Both the position numbers and the translations under genes were made by a program. A DNA stretch of 64,000 nucleotides from Confluentibacter lentus (lineage in GTDB: Bacteria; Bacteroidota; Bacteroidia; Flavobacteriales; Flavobacteriaceae), in NCBI RefSeq assembly GCF_002806995.1, contig NZ_NIHE01000005.1:184019-248018 (forward strand), given 5' to 3'. Positions 45,796 through 55,912 of this stretch are shown piece after piece; the stretch's first letter is position 1, and each line of letters starts with the position of its first letter. A model generated the notes under the pieces. It did no database searches and had not been told where the DNA came from. It saw nothing but the letters and a program-made list of their open reading frames with translations.

Positions 45796-46104
45796 TCACA
45801 TAAAAGAACAATCCACCACATCGGCTATCATATGAATCACCAATCCCAAAGCCACTAATCTAGATTTTTTCGGAATTAAAAGAAATACATAAAACGTCAT
45901 AGCAAAATAGGAGTGAAGCGGATGAAATCCAATACTACACCTGTTCGGGTCAAAAATGGGGGTTGCTAATAAGTGGTCCAAATCAATTAAAATGCCAGCT
46001 AGCATGATTAAAAAAGCATATTTCCATTGCGATTTATACCAAATTAATGCCACAAAAAGCGGTAATAATAGATGACATCCGTAATGGGCAAACGTTTGTA
46101 TCAT
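45796..46104 (-). CDS. DUF6122 membrane protein
   Basis: A 102-residue protein with about four helices and conserved polar residues (FAHYGCHLLLP; GILIDLDHLLATPIFDPNRC; HPLHSYFAM; HMIADVVDC). The histidine and aspartate pattern recalls membrane metal-dependent hydrolases of the YdjM type. It overlaps the WbqC gene by four bases (stop/start), so they are coupled. Confidence 0.75.
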   Translation of the reverse strand: MIQTFAHYGCHLLLPLFVALIWYKSQWKYAFLIMLAGILIDLDHLLATPIFDPNRCSIGFHPLHSYFAMTFYVFLLIPKKSRLVALGLVIHMIADVVDCSFM

Positions 46105-46727
46105 GATAAAGGAGATAAGGTTTGGGATTCTAAATAATTCAAGGTATTAGGTCCTTCATTAAAAAGTAAATCCAGAATGCTTAAATTATTTATAAAACCA
46201 TGCTTTTCTTGAAAGACTTGGTTATAGGTTTCAAAAGGCTTTAAATACTCTTTTTTGGCATCTACCAAAAATCGGTAATCGTTTGTATTTTCAATGTTTT
46301 TTTGATAGACTTCTGTTTTTGATGTGTTTAATTCCAATTGTAAACAATCACAAATCGTTTCAAAACATTTAAAATTGAAATCTAATATAAAGTCGGCTTT
46401 TTCTTGAAATAGTGGTTGAAGCTCATCTTCATAATACTCAAAAAAAGGCGATGTTCTGTAAGCAGACAGTAGCGATTTCCAATGATGGTCTTGCCATTTT
46501 TCTGCATTGAAAATTTTAACATCTCTATATTTCTGACGATTTTTTTGAGTATGAATGACGGGAATGTTCAACGCTAACTTTCCATTGGCTCCATATATAT
46601 AACAACGGTTTCTATAGGTTTGCTTTAAGAAATTATCATCAACCTCAAACACGACTTCATCGGCGTTTGCCATAGCTACAAAATGCGCCAAGTTTGGGAA
46701 GTATGTTGGATGTAATATAATGTTCAT
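46101..46727 (-). CDS. WbqC family protein
   Basis: A 208-residue WbqC-like protein (LHPTYFPNLAHFVAMANADE; DNFLKQTYRNRCYI; KSLLSAYRTSPFFEYYEDEL). WbqC was named from an O-antigen locus, and these proteins are thought to be transferases. Their exact reaction is not settled. In flavobacteria the gene often follows lepB, as here, with one four-helix-bundle gene between. Confidence 0.85.
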   Translation of the reverse strand: MNIILHPTYFPNLAHFVAMANADEVVFEVDDNFLKQTYRNRCYIYGANGKLALNIPVIHTQKNRQKYRDVKIFNAEKWQDHHWKSLLSAYRTSPFFEYYEDELQPLFQEKADFILDFNFKCFETICDCLQLELNTSKTEVYQKNIENTNDYRFLVDAKKEYLKPFETYNQVFQEKHGFINNLSILDLLFNEGPNTLNYLESQTLSPLS

Positions 46728-46739
46728 TTGTTGATGCGT

Positions 46740-47108
46740 TTATTCGTTTATTTGATAGTTTCTTAACGCATTCAACTTATTAGTTATACTTTCAATTTGT
46801 TTTCTAAAAGCGGTATATTCTTTTAAATCAATAAAATCTAGTTCGTAAGAAATTATAATTTGATTTAAAACTTCAACAGCAGAACTAAAAGCCATTATTG
46901 TAAAATGGGCTTTATCTTTATTAGTTTTTCTTGCAGAACCTTCAGCTATATTTGAACAAATAGAAATAGAAGCTCTTCTTAATTGAGAAGTTAATCCAAA
47001 TTTTTCGTCAGGTGAAAATTTACTGGTAATTGTATAAATATCTTTTGAAAGCTTTTTTGCTTCAACCCAAACTTCTAATTTTTCAAAACTATAAGTGTGC
47101 ATTTTCAA
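46740..47108 (-). CDS. Four-helix-bundle protein (23S rRNA-IVP family)
   Basis: A 122-residue helical protein: FEKLEVWVEAKKLSKDIY, FGLTSQLRRASISICSNIAEG and a C-terminal ALRNYQINE. This is the S23/IVP family, named after ORFs in rRNA intervening sequences. Free-standing copies are common in Bacteroidota; their function is unknown. It interrupts the lepB-wbqC pair, which suggests late insertion into the operon. Confidence 0.88.
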   Translation of the reverse strand: MKMHTYSFEKLEVWVEAKKLSKDIYTITSKFSPDEKFGLTSQLRRASISICSNIAEGSARKTNKDKAHFTIMAFSSAVEVLNQIIISYELDFIDLKEYTAFRKQIESITNKLNALRNYQINE

Positions 47109-47140
47109 TCGTTATATCAACAAATCAACAGATAAACAAA

Positions 47141-48724
47141 TCAACTATTCTTTCTAGCTCTCCACTTGTTGAAACCAATAAAACCAAATAAAACAACTAA
47201 GAAAGGTATGAAAAAAGAGATTGGTTTTCCACTACCATTAACAGTAGTAAACATGCGTTCCCAACGAATTTTATTAAATCCTTGACCGAAACTATTCCAG
47301 CTCATCCAAATAAATACAGGTTTTCCAACCACATGGGTAAATGGTACCAACCCCCATGCTCTAGCATCTAAAGAGTTATGGCGGTTGTCTCCCATCATCC
47401 AATAATAGTCATATTTAAATGTGTATGATGTGGCAACATTACCATTAATATAGATTTGGTCATTTTTCACTTCCAATGTATTGCCTTCATATTCAGAAAT
47501 GGCACGTTTATAAAGCGGTAGCACTTTTAAATTAATATCAATGGTCTTTCCAGCTTCTGGAATGTACAACGGACCAAAGAAATCATTGTTCCAATTATAT
47601 TGTGGGTTATGGGGAAATATGCTTGGGTCTCTTTCTCCTTTTTCTTGGATATTAGGTGTGATACTAACGACATTAGGATTGTTTTTAAACTTTTCTAAAG
47701 CTTCGTCTGAAATAGCTCGGAATAAATAGGTGTTGTTATTATTAATAATACCAAAAGCATCCGTAATATCATATCTATTTGCCATAAACATAGGGTCAAA
47801 TTGACTTGTTTTGGGCTGTACATAATAGCTGAATTGTAAATGTGCTCTGTCTGGTAGTACATTTTTTTTACCATTGATATACACATAGCCCGCTCTTACT
47901 TCTAAGGAATCACCAGGAATACCCACACAACGTTTTACCAAGTTGGTTTTTTTGTCAATAGGTTTATAATAATTTCTATTTGGTTGAAAATTATTCATAT
48001 CCAGCAAGGTGTCTGCGGGTTGATTAAACACCACAATATCGTTTCTCTTTATTTTTTGGAACCCAGGAATTCTTAAATAAGGGAGTTGTAATTTGTTCAT
48101 CCAAGAATCACTGCCTTTATGGTCGTCAAATAAGTAAGATTTTATATTTAACTTAGGAATGGTATCATGAACCATGGGCGCTCCAACGGTTGTCATTGGT
48201 ACTCTGGCACCATAATGAAATTTGCTGACAAATAAAAAGTCGCCCACCAACAACGATTTTTCTAAAGACGATGACGGAATGGTAAATGGTTGGATAAAAT
48301 AAGTATGTACAATTGTGGCTGCAACAATGGCAAATAAAATGGAACTTGCCCATTCCCCAGAGCTCGATTTTGGGTGTAAGCTTCTGTCTTTAATATGCGC
48401 AACATTGGTAAAATAATTCAAGTAATAATTATAAAAGCCAAATGAGATGATGGCTAAAAACGTATCTATAGGTTGGTTTTTTCCAAAACTTCTGGCAGTT
48501 TCTACCCATATTACAATAAACATAATCAGGTTTACTACAGGTAAGAACATTAAAATAACCCACCACCATGGTCTGTTTATTATTTTCATCAGTATTACAC
48601 CATTGTAAACAGGAACAAAAGCTTCCCAAGCTTGTCTACCTGCTTTTTGGTACAATTTCCATGTTCCCAAACCGTGGATTACTTGAATAATTAAAATAAA
48701 AAGTAACCATTGTGTTAGCGTCAT
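47141..48724 (-). CDS. lepB: Signal peptidase I with N-terminal membrane domain
   Basis: A 527-residue protein. An N-terminal membrane domain (about 1-115, DUF5684-like: WEAFVPVYNGVILMKIINRP) precedes the peptidase. The catalytic serine lies in FTIPSSSLEKSLLVGDF, the lysine in NLVKRCVGIPGDSLEV and box E in MMGDNRHNSLDARAWGLVP. About 150 extra residues (about 300-430) split the catalytic domain, typical of Bacteroidota LepB. It removes signal peptides at the inner membrane. Confidence 0.94.
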   Translation of the reverse strand: MTLTQWLLFILIIQVIHGLGTWKLYQKAGRQAWEAFVPVYNGVILMKIINRPWWWVILMFLPVVNLIMFIVIWVETARSFGKNQPIDTFLAIISFGFYNYYLNYFTNVAHIKDRSLHPKSSSGEWASSILFAIVAATIVHTYFIQPFTIPSSSLEKSLLVGDFLFVSKFHYGARVPMTTVGAPMVHDTIPKLNIKSYLFDDHKGSDSWMNKLQLPYLRIPGFQKIKRNDIVVFNQPADTLLDMNNFQPNRNYYKPIDKKTNLVKRCVGIPGDSLEVRAGYVYINGKKNVLPDRAHLQFSYYVQPKTSQFDPMFMANRYDITDAFGIINNNNTYLFRAISDEALEKFKNNPNVVSITPNIQEKGERDPSIFPHNPQYNWNNDFFGPLYIPEAGKTIDINLKVLPLYKRAISEYEGNTLEVKNDQIYINGNVATSYTFKYDYYWMMGDNRHNSLDARAWGLVPFTHVVGKPVFIWMSWNSFGQGFNKIRWERMFTTVNGSGKPISFFIPFLVVLFGFIGFNKWRARKNS

Positions 48725-48790
48725 AATCGTAATTTTTAATTTTTAAAGTTAGTGTGTTGGCATAAAAACATGTTACACATTTGTAACGGA

Positions 48791-49495
48791 TTAACCAATA
48801 TTTAACACATCGTTCATGGTAAATATACCAGTTTTCCCGACAATCCATTCAGCCGCAATTACAGCACCAAGTGCAAATCCACCTCTATTGTGTGCTATGT
48901 GCTCAATAGTAATGGTATCCACATCGCTTTCATAAGTAACTGTATGGGTTCCAGGAACATCTTCTATGCGCTTTGCAATAATAGGAATTGTTGTGTCATT
49001 TCCTTCATGCAATGCCCAATTTTCATAAGTGTTGTGTTTGGCAATAATATCGTTGGCGAGAGAAATAGCCGTTCCGCTAGGGGCATCCAACTTTTTTGTA
49101 TGGTGAATTTCTTCTAAAGATATGTTGTATTGCTTTAAATTGCTCATCATTTTAGCGAGCACTTTGTTAAGCTCAAAAAAGATGTTCACGCCCAAACTGT
49201 AGTTTGAAGCATAAATAAATGCTCCTTTTTTTTCTTTACAAAGGGCGATGGCTTTATCATAATCATGTAACCAACCCGTAGTTCCAGAAATAACGGGCAC
49301 TTGATGGTTCAAGCACATGGAAATATTATTAAAAGCCACATCGGGGATACTAAAATCTATGGCGACATCGGCTTTTGTAATATCGTAGGCGGTATCATCT
49401 TTGTCAACTTTTAAAACAATCGTATGTCCGCGTTTTATAGCTATTTGCTCAATGGTTTGTCCCATTCTTCCGTATCCAAGTAAAGCTATTTTCAT
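48791..49495 (-). CDS. dapB: 4-hydroxy-tetrahydrodipicolinate reductase
   Basis: A 234-residue NAD(P)H reductase of lysine and diaminopimelate synthesis. The Rossmann motif is LLGYGRMGQTIE (about 4-15), and the catalytic region is EEIHHTKKLDAPSGTA, with His-His and Lys as expected. The protein is shorter than the E. coli enzyme, as is usual in Bacteroidota. It supplies DAP for peptidoglycan and lies between DUF5683 and lepB. Confidence 0.95.
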   Translation of the reverse strand: MKIALLGYGRMGQTIEQIAIKRGHTIVLKVDKDDTAYDITKADVAIDFSIPDVAFNNISMCLNHQVPVISGTTGWLHDYDKAIALCKEKKGAFIYASNYSLGVNIFFELNKVLAKMMSNLKQYNISLEEIHHTKKLDAPSGTAISLANDIIAKHNTYENWALHEGNDTTIPIIAKRIEDVPGTHTVTYESDVDTITIEHIAHNRGGFALGAVIAAEWIVGKTGIFTMNDVLNIG

Positions 49496-49502
49496 GTCTT
49501 TT

Positions 49503-50126
49503 TTAAAATTTAAAATTTAAGGTGAGTCCAGTCTGACCTTTTCCATCGATTTCATTCAAATGGAAATGTGGTGCCAACGACAGATTTTCATCAATATTAT
49601 ATTGCATCAAATGGGCATCAACATTGGCATCGATGATGTTCAATGCATAAAGACCAACGGTAATTAAAATGGAAAGGTCTTTGTTTCTTCTGTAAAATTC
49701 TTGCCCACGCTCTAAACCTTCAGTGGTGACTCTTGGATTTGTTAATGGGTTGCCTTGAGCATCAAAATAGAATTCATCATTTTTAAAACCAGCCAGCCTA
49801 CTTTTATAAGCATCACGGTATCTATTGTATTCTTTATTATTGGTCGTATAAAAATAAACCCCTGTACCTATAGCACCTAACACAATGGGTATTTTCCAAT
49901 ATTTTTTATTGTAAGCTTGTCCTAATCCAGGCAAAATAGCCGAATAAAAAGCTGCTTTTGCAGGTGCGAGGGCGTCAATGGGCTCTCTAATAACTACAGT
50001 TGAATCTATAACGACTTCTTTTGGTGGCGGATTTGTTTTTATTGAATCCTTTTCTTGAGCTATCAATGAATGACAAAACAAACATGAAAACACACAGATT
50101 GCCAGACATTTATTTAGCACCTTCAA
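49503..50126 (-). CDS. DUF5683 protein, exported
   Basis: A 207-residue protein with a signal peptide (CLAICVFSCLFCHSLIAQ), a low-complexity linker and a DUF5683 domain (KAAFYSAILPGLGQAYNKKYWKIP, about 57-80; GVYFYTTNNKEYNRYRDAY). It is probably anchored in the envelope. The function is unknown, but the gene sits between parB and dapB in many flavobacteria. It overlaps parB by 17 bases. Confidence 0.85.
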   Translation of the reverse strand: MKVLNKCLAICVFSCLFCHSLIAQEKDSIKTNPPPKEVVIDSTVVIREPIDALAPAKAAFYSAILPGLGQAYNKKYWKIPIVLGAIGTGVYFYTTNNKEYNRYRDAYKSRLAGFKNDEFYFDAQGNPLTNPRVTTEGLERGQEFYRRNKDLSILITVGLYALNIIDANVDAHLMQYNIDENLSLAPHFHLNEIDGKGQTGLTLNFKF

Positions 50127-51021
50127 CTAATTTTTTTAAACGGTTAAAATCTTCTTCGGAATGAAAAGGAATGGTGATTTTTCCTTTACCATTGCTAGAA
50201 ACTTTAACGTCAATTTTGTGTCCAAAGTATTCAGAGAATACGGGAATGGCATTTTTTATGAAATTTGGAACATCTTGATTTACAGTATTTTTAGACGGTG
50301 TTTCAATGTTTTTAGAAACATTAAAGTTACGAACAAGTGCTTCGGTATCCCTAACGGATAACTGTTTTTCCAAGATTTTCTCGTAAATATTCAATTGGAT
50401 TTTTTGGTCTTCAATATTAATAATCGCTCGACCATGTCCCATGGAAATAAAGCCATCTCGAATACCAGTTTGAATAATAGGGTCCAACTTAAGTAAGCGA
50501 AGGTAATTGGTGATGGTTGAACGTTTTTTACCAACACGCTCGCTCATTTGTTCTTGCGTTAAATTAATCTCATCAATCAATCGTTGGTAGGATAAAGCAA
50601 TTTCAATGGCATCTAAATCTTGACGTTGAATGTTTTCAACTAAAGCCATTTCCAATGATTCTTGGTCATTGGCAATTCTTATATAAGCAGGAATGGTTTC
50701 TAAGCCAACAATCTTGGAAGCCCTAAAACGGCGTTCCCCAGAAACTAATTGGTATTTGTTAAATCCTGATTTTCTAACGGTTATGGGTTGTATGATGCCC
50801 AATTCCCTAATGGAAGACGCTAATTCTAAAAGAGATTCTTCACTAAAATTGGTTCTTGGCTGAAATGGGTTTACTTCAATAGCATCCAAATCCAGTTCAA
50901 TAATACTACCAATAACCTTATCGGCATTTTTATCTTGAACAGATTGTATGTCGTTGCTAGGGTCTTTTAAAAGAGCGGACAAACCTCTACCTAGAGCTTG
51001 TTTTTTGAGTGCCTTAGCCAT
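50110..51021 (-). CDS. parB: Chromosome partition protein ParB
   Basis: A 303-residue ParB/Spo0J protein: the N-terminal LGRGLSALLKD, the CTP-binding region (PFQPRTNFSEESLLELASSI; LVSGERRFRASKIV; ALVENIQRQDLDAIEIA) and the DNA-binding HTH LTQEQMSERVGKKRSTITNY. With ParA it moves chromosome origins. No full parS palindrome was seen in the window. Confidence 0.95.
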   Translation of the reverse strand: MAKALKKQALGRGLSALLKDPSNDIQSVQDKNADKVIGSIIELDLDAIEVNPFQPRTNFSEESLLELASSIRELGIIQPITVRKSGFNKYQLVSGERRFRASKIVGLETIPAYIRIANDQESLEMALVENIQRQDLDAIEIALSYQRLIDEINLTQEQMSERVGKKRSTITNYLRLLKLDPIIQTGIRDGFISMGHGRAIINIEDQKIQLNIYEKILEKQLSVRDTEALVRNFNVSKNIETPSKNTVNQDVPNFIKNAIPVFSEYFGHKIDVKVSSNGKGKITIPFHSEEDFNRLKKLVEGAK

Positions 51022-51024
51022 AAT

Positions 51025-51792
51025 TTAAGCGTTTTTATCAATAATTTCTTTTGCCAAACTTAAGTAATTACTAGCTCCTTTACTAGATGCATCATAATTA
51101 ATTATATTTTCACCATAGCTAGGTGCCTCACTTAAACGTACATTACGTTGAATAATGGTTTGAAATACCATATTGTTAAAATGTTTTTGAACCTCTTCAA
51201 CAACTTGGTTAGACAATCGCAAACGTGCATCATACATGGTAAGTAACAACCCTTCAATGTCTAATTCTGGATTATGGATTTTTTGAACGCTTTTTATGGT
51301 ATTCAACAACTTGCCCAAACCTTCCAATGCAAAATATTCACATTGTATGGGAATAATAACAGCATCGGCAGCAGTTAAGGCGTTGAGAGTTAATAAGCCT
51401 AGCGAAGGGGCACAGTCTATGATGATAAAATCATAATCGTTTTTAATATCTGCCAATGCTTTTTTCAGCATGTACTCGCGAGCTTCTTTATCAACAAGTT
51501 CAATTTCAATAGCTACCAAATCGATGTGCGACGGAATAATGTCTAGATTAGGCGTATTTGTTTTTATGATGGCTTCTTTGGCGGTACTTGAATGTTCTAA
51601 GAGTTGGTAGGTACCTATTTCTATGGATTCAACATCTATTCCTATGCCAGAGGTTGCATTTGCTTGAGGGTCAGCATCAATAAGTAATACTTTTTTTTCT
51701 AAAACACCAAGAGAAGCAGCTAAGTTAATAGATGTTGTTGTTTTTCCAACACCTCCTTTTTGGTTTGCAATGGCAATAATTTTACCCATCAA
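51025..51792 (-). CDS. parA: Chromosome partition ATPase ParA (Soj)
   Basis: A 255-residue deviant Walker ATPase: KGGVGKTTTSINLAASL (about 12-28), DADPQANATSGIG and IIIDCAPSLGLLTLNAL. The start could be 51792 or the next codon (MMGK). It is the first gene of the par-DUF5683-dapB-lepB unit. Three bases separate it from parB. Confidence 0.96.
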   Translation of the reverse strand: MMGKIIAIANQKGGVGKTTTSINLAASLGVLEKKVLLIDADPQANATSGIGIDVESIEIGTYQLLEHSSTAKEAIIKTNTPNLDIIPSHIDLVAIEIELVDKEAREYMLKKALADIKNDYDFIIIDCAPSLGLLTLNALTAADAVIIPIQCEYFALEGLGKLLNTIKSVQKIHNPELDIEGLLLTMYDARLRLSNQVVEEVQKHFNNMVFQTIIQRNVRLSEAPSYGENIINYDASSKGASNYLSLAKEIIDKNA

Positions 51793-52002
51793 TGATTTGG
51801 TTTTATTAGCGGTAAAAATACGATTATTTATGAGGAATAAAAACCGAACTTATTAATATTAGATGAGTTTTTCAAAACGCTCAGTTGCTCATGCATTTTG
51901 ACGATGTTATTGCTTTTGTTAAAATGTAATAAAATTCATAATTTTTATTTCGAATTAAGAATATAAATTTTATATTTATAAAAATTAAAAAATAGATTAA
52001 AT

Positions 52003-54771
52003 ATGAAAAAAATCAATCAAAATCTTAAATCTTTTGTGCTTTTAGTGATGCTAATAATCACATCCATTACGTATGCACAAATCAAGGAAACAGCAACTGT
52101 GGAAGGTATCACAGAATACAAATTGGAAAATGGATTGAAAGTCCTTTTGTTTCCCGATAATTCATCGCAAACCATTACCGTAAACATAACCTATTTGGTA
52201 GGATCGCGCCATGAAGGTTATGGGGAAAAAGGCATGGCCCATTTATTGGAGCACATGCTTTTTAAAGGCTCCACAAACCATCCCGATATTCCAAAAGAGT
52301 TAACAGCTCGTGGGTCTAGGCCTAATGGAACGACGTATTATGACAGAACAAATTATTATGAAACTTTTAATGCTAATGATGAAAATTTGGATTGGGCATT
52401 GGATTTGGAAGCTGATAGAATGGTGAATTCATTCATCGCCAAAAAAGATTTAGAGTCGGAGTTTTCAGTGGTAAGAAATGAATTTGAAATGGGAGAGAAT
52501 TCCCCATCTAATGTATTAATGGATAAAGTCATTAGCTCGGCATATTTGTGGCATAATTATGGAAATACAACCATCGGCAATCGGTCAGATATTGAGCGTG
52601 TGCCTATTGAGAATTTACAAGCTTTTTACAAAAAATATTATCGTCCAGATAATGCCATTCTTATGATTACGGGAAAATTTGAGAAAGATAAAACCTTGGC
52701 ATTGATTGAAAAGAAGTTTGCAGGGATTAAAAATCCAGATACACCGTTAAGGGATATCCCAACTATTGAGCCAGCTCAAGATGGTGAGAAACGAGTAACA
52801 TTAAGCCGTATAGGGGATTTACAAATACTATCAGCACTTTATCATATTCCGGCAGGCTCGCATGAAGATTATGCGGCCATGGAAGTTTTACAAGATATAT
52901 TAATGAATCAGCCTTCAGGCCGATTATATAAAGCATTGGTTGATGGAAAAAAGGCGGCTTCGGTATGGTCTTATTCGCCATTTACAAAAGAACCCTCATT
53001 TTTATATTTTAATGTGGATGTACCTTCCGATAAATCGTTACAAGAAGCAGAAACTACTTTATTATCAGCACTAGATGGTTTTAAGGAGGCACCAATAACT
53101 GATGAGGAAGTAAATAGGGCCAAAGCCAATTTGTTAAAACAATATGACCAAATAAGTAGAAATTCTGCCTATTTGGGTACTTATATGAGTGAGTTTATTG
53201 GGGCGGGCGATTGGCGTTTATCTTTTATTGTTAGGGATCGAGTTGAGAACATGACTGCCGAAAAAATGAATGCTGCCATTCAACGCTATTTAATAAACAC
53301 CAATAGAACGGTTGGGAATTTTATTCCTAGTAAAGAACCCATTCGTATAGAGATTGAGCATACGGAAGGATTGGAAGCTTTGGTTTCAAACTATAAAGGG
53401 AAGGAAGGTTATGATGCTGGTGAAGCCTTTGATGTGTCTTATGAAAATATCCAAAGCAGGTTAAATTCGGGAACACTTCCAAAAAGTCCCATAGAATATG
53501 GCTTCATAAAAAAGGATAATCGTGGTAAAGCGATAACCTTAAGATTCATGGTAAGAACTGGTAATGTGGACGATTTTATGAATAATGGTATGGTAGCTAG
53601 CTATACGTTGCGTATGTTGAATAAAGGAACAAAAAATAATTCCAGACAAGATATTCAAGATAAATTGAGTGCTATTAAGTCATCTGTCTTTTTTAATGGT
53701 GCCAATGGTAAAGTGGCGGCTACTATTAACACGACTGAAGAGCATTTGAATGAAGCTTTGGCATTAATGACCGATATGCTGAAACATCCAAAATTCGATG
53801 CTGCGGAATTGGAGAAATTGAAAATCCAGGATTTGGCTGCCATTGAAGAAAACAAAACAGATCCGAATTATTTGGCAAGTAAGCAATTAAGCCTTTTAAA
53901 TCAACGTTATCCAAAAGGACATCCGCTTTATGTAAGAACGATAGAAGAAGACATTGAAGCTATTAATGATATTTCTATTGAAAAAATACAAGCGTATTAC
54001 GATACGTTTTTTGGTATCTCAAATAGTGCCACATTAGTGGCCATCGGTAATATAAATGAACAAGCCTTGAAGGATTATTTTGAAAAGGAATTTGCCGACT
54101 ATAAATCTGATAAACCTTATACGCCAATTTCAAATAAATTTGTAATCAATAAAGTGGCTAATGAAAAAATTAAAACACCAGACAAAAAGAATGCTATCAG
54201 TATAGGTGTTTTAAATGCAGAAGTTAGTCAAAATGATGAAGACTATGCAGCTTTACAAATAGCCGCAGATATTTTTGGTGGAGGTGTTTTAACGTCTAGA
54301 ATAACCACGCGTTTACGACAAAATGATGGAGTGAGTTATGGGGCTGGCGGACAGTTAAGTGTAGATGCTGATAAAAATGACAAGAATTCATCAATTTTGG
54401 TATATGCCATTTATGCACCAGAAAATGCAGCGAAAGTACAAGCCGGATTTAAAGAAGAAATTGACCGTTTTATAAAAGATGGAATTACTGAAGAGGAATT
54501 AAAAGTGGCGGTTACGAGCTGGGTACAAGGCGGAAATGTCTCACGTGCAAAGGATGGAGAGCTTACGGAAATTATCAACAACAATTTGCATTATGATAGA
54601 GATATGATGTTTCATAAAAGTATTGAAGATAAGGTAACCAGCTTAACGGTTGAAGATGTGAACAACGTGATAAAAAAATACTTTAAACCACTTGATAAAT
54701 GGACGCTGGTTAATGCAGGTGATTTTGTTGAAGATGCCGATATAAAAAGCACGGATAAAAAAGTAGATTAG
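52003..54771 (+). CDS. M16 (pitrilysin/insulinase) family zinc protease, exported
   Basis: A 922-residue protein with a signal peptide (LLVMLIITSITYAQ) and two M16 pairs. The zinc site HxxEH is His80-Leu-Leu-Glu83-His84, with the distal glutamate in the SEFSVVRNEFEMGEN helix. The second half (about 500-900) is the inactive M16C half with the R/Y pair region ITTRLRQNDGVSYGAGG. It degrades peptides in the periplasm. It ends at a 36-base palindromic terminator shared with lpxD. Confidence 0.93.
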   Translation: MKKINQNLKSFVLLVMLIITSITYAQIKETATVEGITEYKLENGLKVLLFPDNSSQTITVNITYLVGSRHEGYGEKGMAHLLEHMLFKGSTNHPDIPKELTARGSRPNGTTYYDRTNYYETFNANDENLDWALDLEADRMVNSFIAKKDLESEFSVVRNEFEMGENSPSNVLMDKVISSAYLWHNYGNTTIGNRSDIERVPIENLQAFYKKYYRPDNAILMITGKFEKDKTLALIEKKFAGIKNPDTPLRDIPTIEPAQDGEKRVTLSRIGDLQILSALYHIPAGSHEDYAAMEVLQDILMNQPSGRLYKALVDGKKAASVWSYSPFTKEPSFLYFNVDVPSDKSLQEAETTLLSALDGFKEAPITDEEVNRAKANLLKQYDQISRNSAYLGTYMSEFIGAGDWRLSFIVRDRVENMTAEKMNAAIQRYLINTNRTVGNFIPSKEPIRIEIEHTEGLEALVSNYKGKEGYDAGEAFDVSYENIQSRLNSGTLPKSPIEYGFIKKDNRGKAITLRFMVRTGNVDDFMNNGMVASYTLRMLNKGTKNNSRQDIQDKLSAIKSSVFFNGANGKVAATINTTEEHLNEALALMTDMLKHPKFDAAELEKLKIQDLAAIEENKTDPNYLASKQLSLLNQRYPKGHPLYVRTIEEDIEAINDISIEKIQAYYDTFFGISNSATLVAIGNINEQALKDYFEKEFADYKSDKPYTPISNKFVINKVANEKIKTPDKKNAISIGVLNAEVSQNDEDYAALQIAADIFGGGVLTSRITTRLRQNDGVSYGAGGQLSVDADKNDKNSSILVYAIYAPENAAKVQAGFKEEIDRFIKDGITEEELKVAVTSWVQGGNVSRAKDGELTEIINNNLHYDRDMMFHKSIEDKVTSLTVEDVNNVIKKYFKPLDKWTLVNAGDFVEDADIKSTDKKVD

Positions 54772-54787
54772 TTATTTTAAAAACAAG

Positions 54788-54823
54788 AAAAAAGCCAGAT
54801 TTAAATTTAAATCTGGCTTTTTT
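54788..54823. terminator. Perfect palindromic terminator between M16 protease and lpxD
   Basis: AAAAAAGCCAGATTTAAA and its exact complement abut with no spacer: an 18-base stem with T tracts on both strands. The two convergent genes share it. Confidence 0.88.
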
Positions 54824-54849
54824 TATTATCATTTATTTTGAACAAAAAT

Positions 54850-55842
54850 TCAACTTTTACATAAGCGCTTCATGGTTACCCATTGTTTTAGCATGTCTCT
54901 GGCTTCTTGAGCTGGATACCCCAAAACCGTTTGACCAGCAGGAACATCCCCTATAACGCCAGAACCTGCACCTACCGTCGCACCAGAATGTATGGTCGTA
55001 TGGTCTTTTATGGAGGCACTACCCCCAATAATCACTCCATCTCCCAAGGTCACAGAACCTGCCAATCCGCTATGCCCTGCCATGATACAAGAGCGTCCCA
55101 TAATACTATTATGCGCTATTTGCACCAAATTATCGATTTTGCAACCATCACCTATGATGGTTGAGCTAAACTTAGCACGATCCACACACGAGTTGGCGCC
55201 TATCTCAACATAATGACCAATAATAACATTGCCTATTTGCGGTATTTTTGTTAATCCTCGTCCATCATCACTTGGGCGATACCCAAATCCATCAGCACCA
55301 ATACTCACATTGGTATGGAAAATACAATGACTTCCTATAACGCATCGCTCCCGAATTACTGTTCCGGACCAAACAATAGTAAAGTCCCCAATAATGGTTT
55401 CGTCAAACACACATACATTAGGGTATAAAATAACATTTTTTCCCAAAACCACATCTTTGCCTATATAACAATTGGCACCTATTTTACAATCTTTGCCTAT
55501 GGTAGCGGATTTATGAATAACAGCAGTAGGATGAATATCAACAGCAAATTCAGGGGAATCAGGGTTGAAAAGTTCCAATACTTTTGCCATTGCCAAATCG
55601 GCATTCTTAACTTTAATTACCGCACAATTTTCTTTGGGCTCTAAAGTTAAATTGTCGTTTATAATTACAGCACACGCTTTTGAGTCTTCCCAATGTTTTA
55701 TATATTTTGTATTTCCTATGAAAGTAATTTGGTTGTTGGAAGCCTTTTTTAGTTCTTCAGGGCCTGTGATTTTTTGTGTGGTATGTCCAACTAATTCGCC
55801 TTTTAAAACGTCGTTAATTTCTTTAATGGTATAAGACTTCAT
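54850..55842 (-). CDS. lpxD: UDP-3-O-(3-hydroxyacyl)glucosamine N-acyltransferase
   Basis: A 330-residue left-handed beta-helix acyltransferase of lipid A synthesis. The N-terminal LpxD domain (GPEELKKASNNQITFI) precedes hexapeptide repeats, the diagnostic IGADGFGYRPSDDG and the catalytic His244 in NLVQIAHNSIMG. It stands alone here, not beside lpxC/fabZ, so it may be a second LpxD copy. I cannot see the rest of the genome to tell. Confidence 0.92.
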   Translation of the reverse strand: MKSYTIKEINDVLKGELVGHTTQKITGPEELKKASNNQITFIGNTKYIKHWEDSKACAVIINDNLTLEPKENCAVIKVKNADLAMAKVLELFNPDSPEFAVDIHPTAVIHKSATIGKDCKIGANCYIGKDVVLGKNVILYPNVCVFDETIIGDFTIVWSGTVIRERCVIGSHCIFHTNVSIGADGFGYRPSDDGRGLTKIPQIGNVIIGHYVEIGANSCVDRAKFSSTIIGDGCKIDNLVQIAHNSIMGRSCIMAGHSGLAGSVTLGDGVIIGGSASIKDHTTIHSGATVGAGSGVIGDVPAGQTVLGYPAQEARDMLKQWVTMKRLCKS

Positions 55843-55912
55843 AATTGGTATTTAGATTAGTTTGGTTAGATTGTGGTAAATCTAATGGAAATATTTTTAA
55901 AAAAGCATTTAA

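Noticed and set aside
54541..54550. CACGTG core as a possible parS site.
   Set aside because: Only the six central bases match; the flanks TCT and CAA are not symmetrical, and it lies inside the M16 protease coding region.
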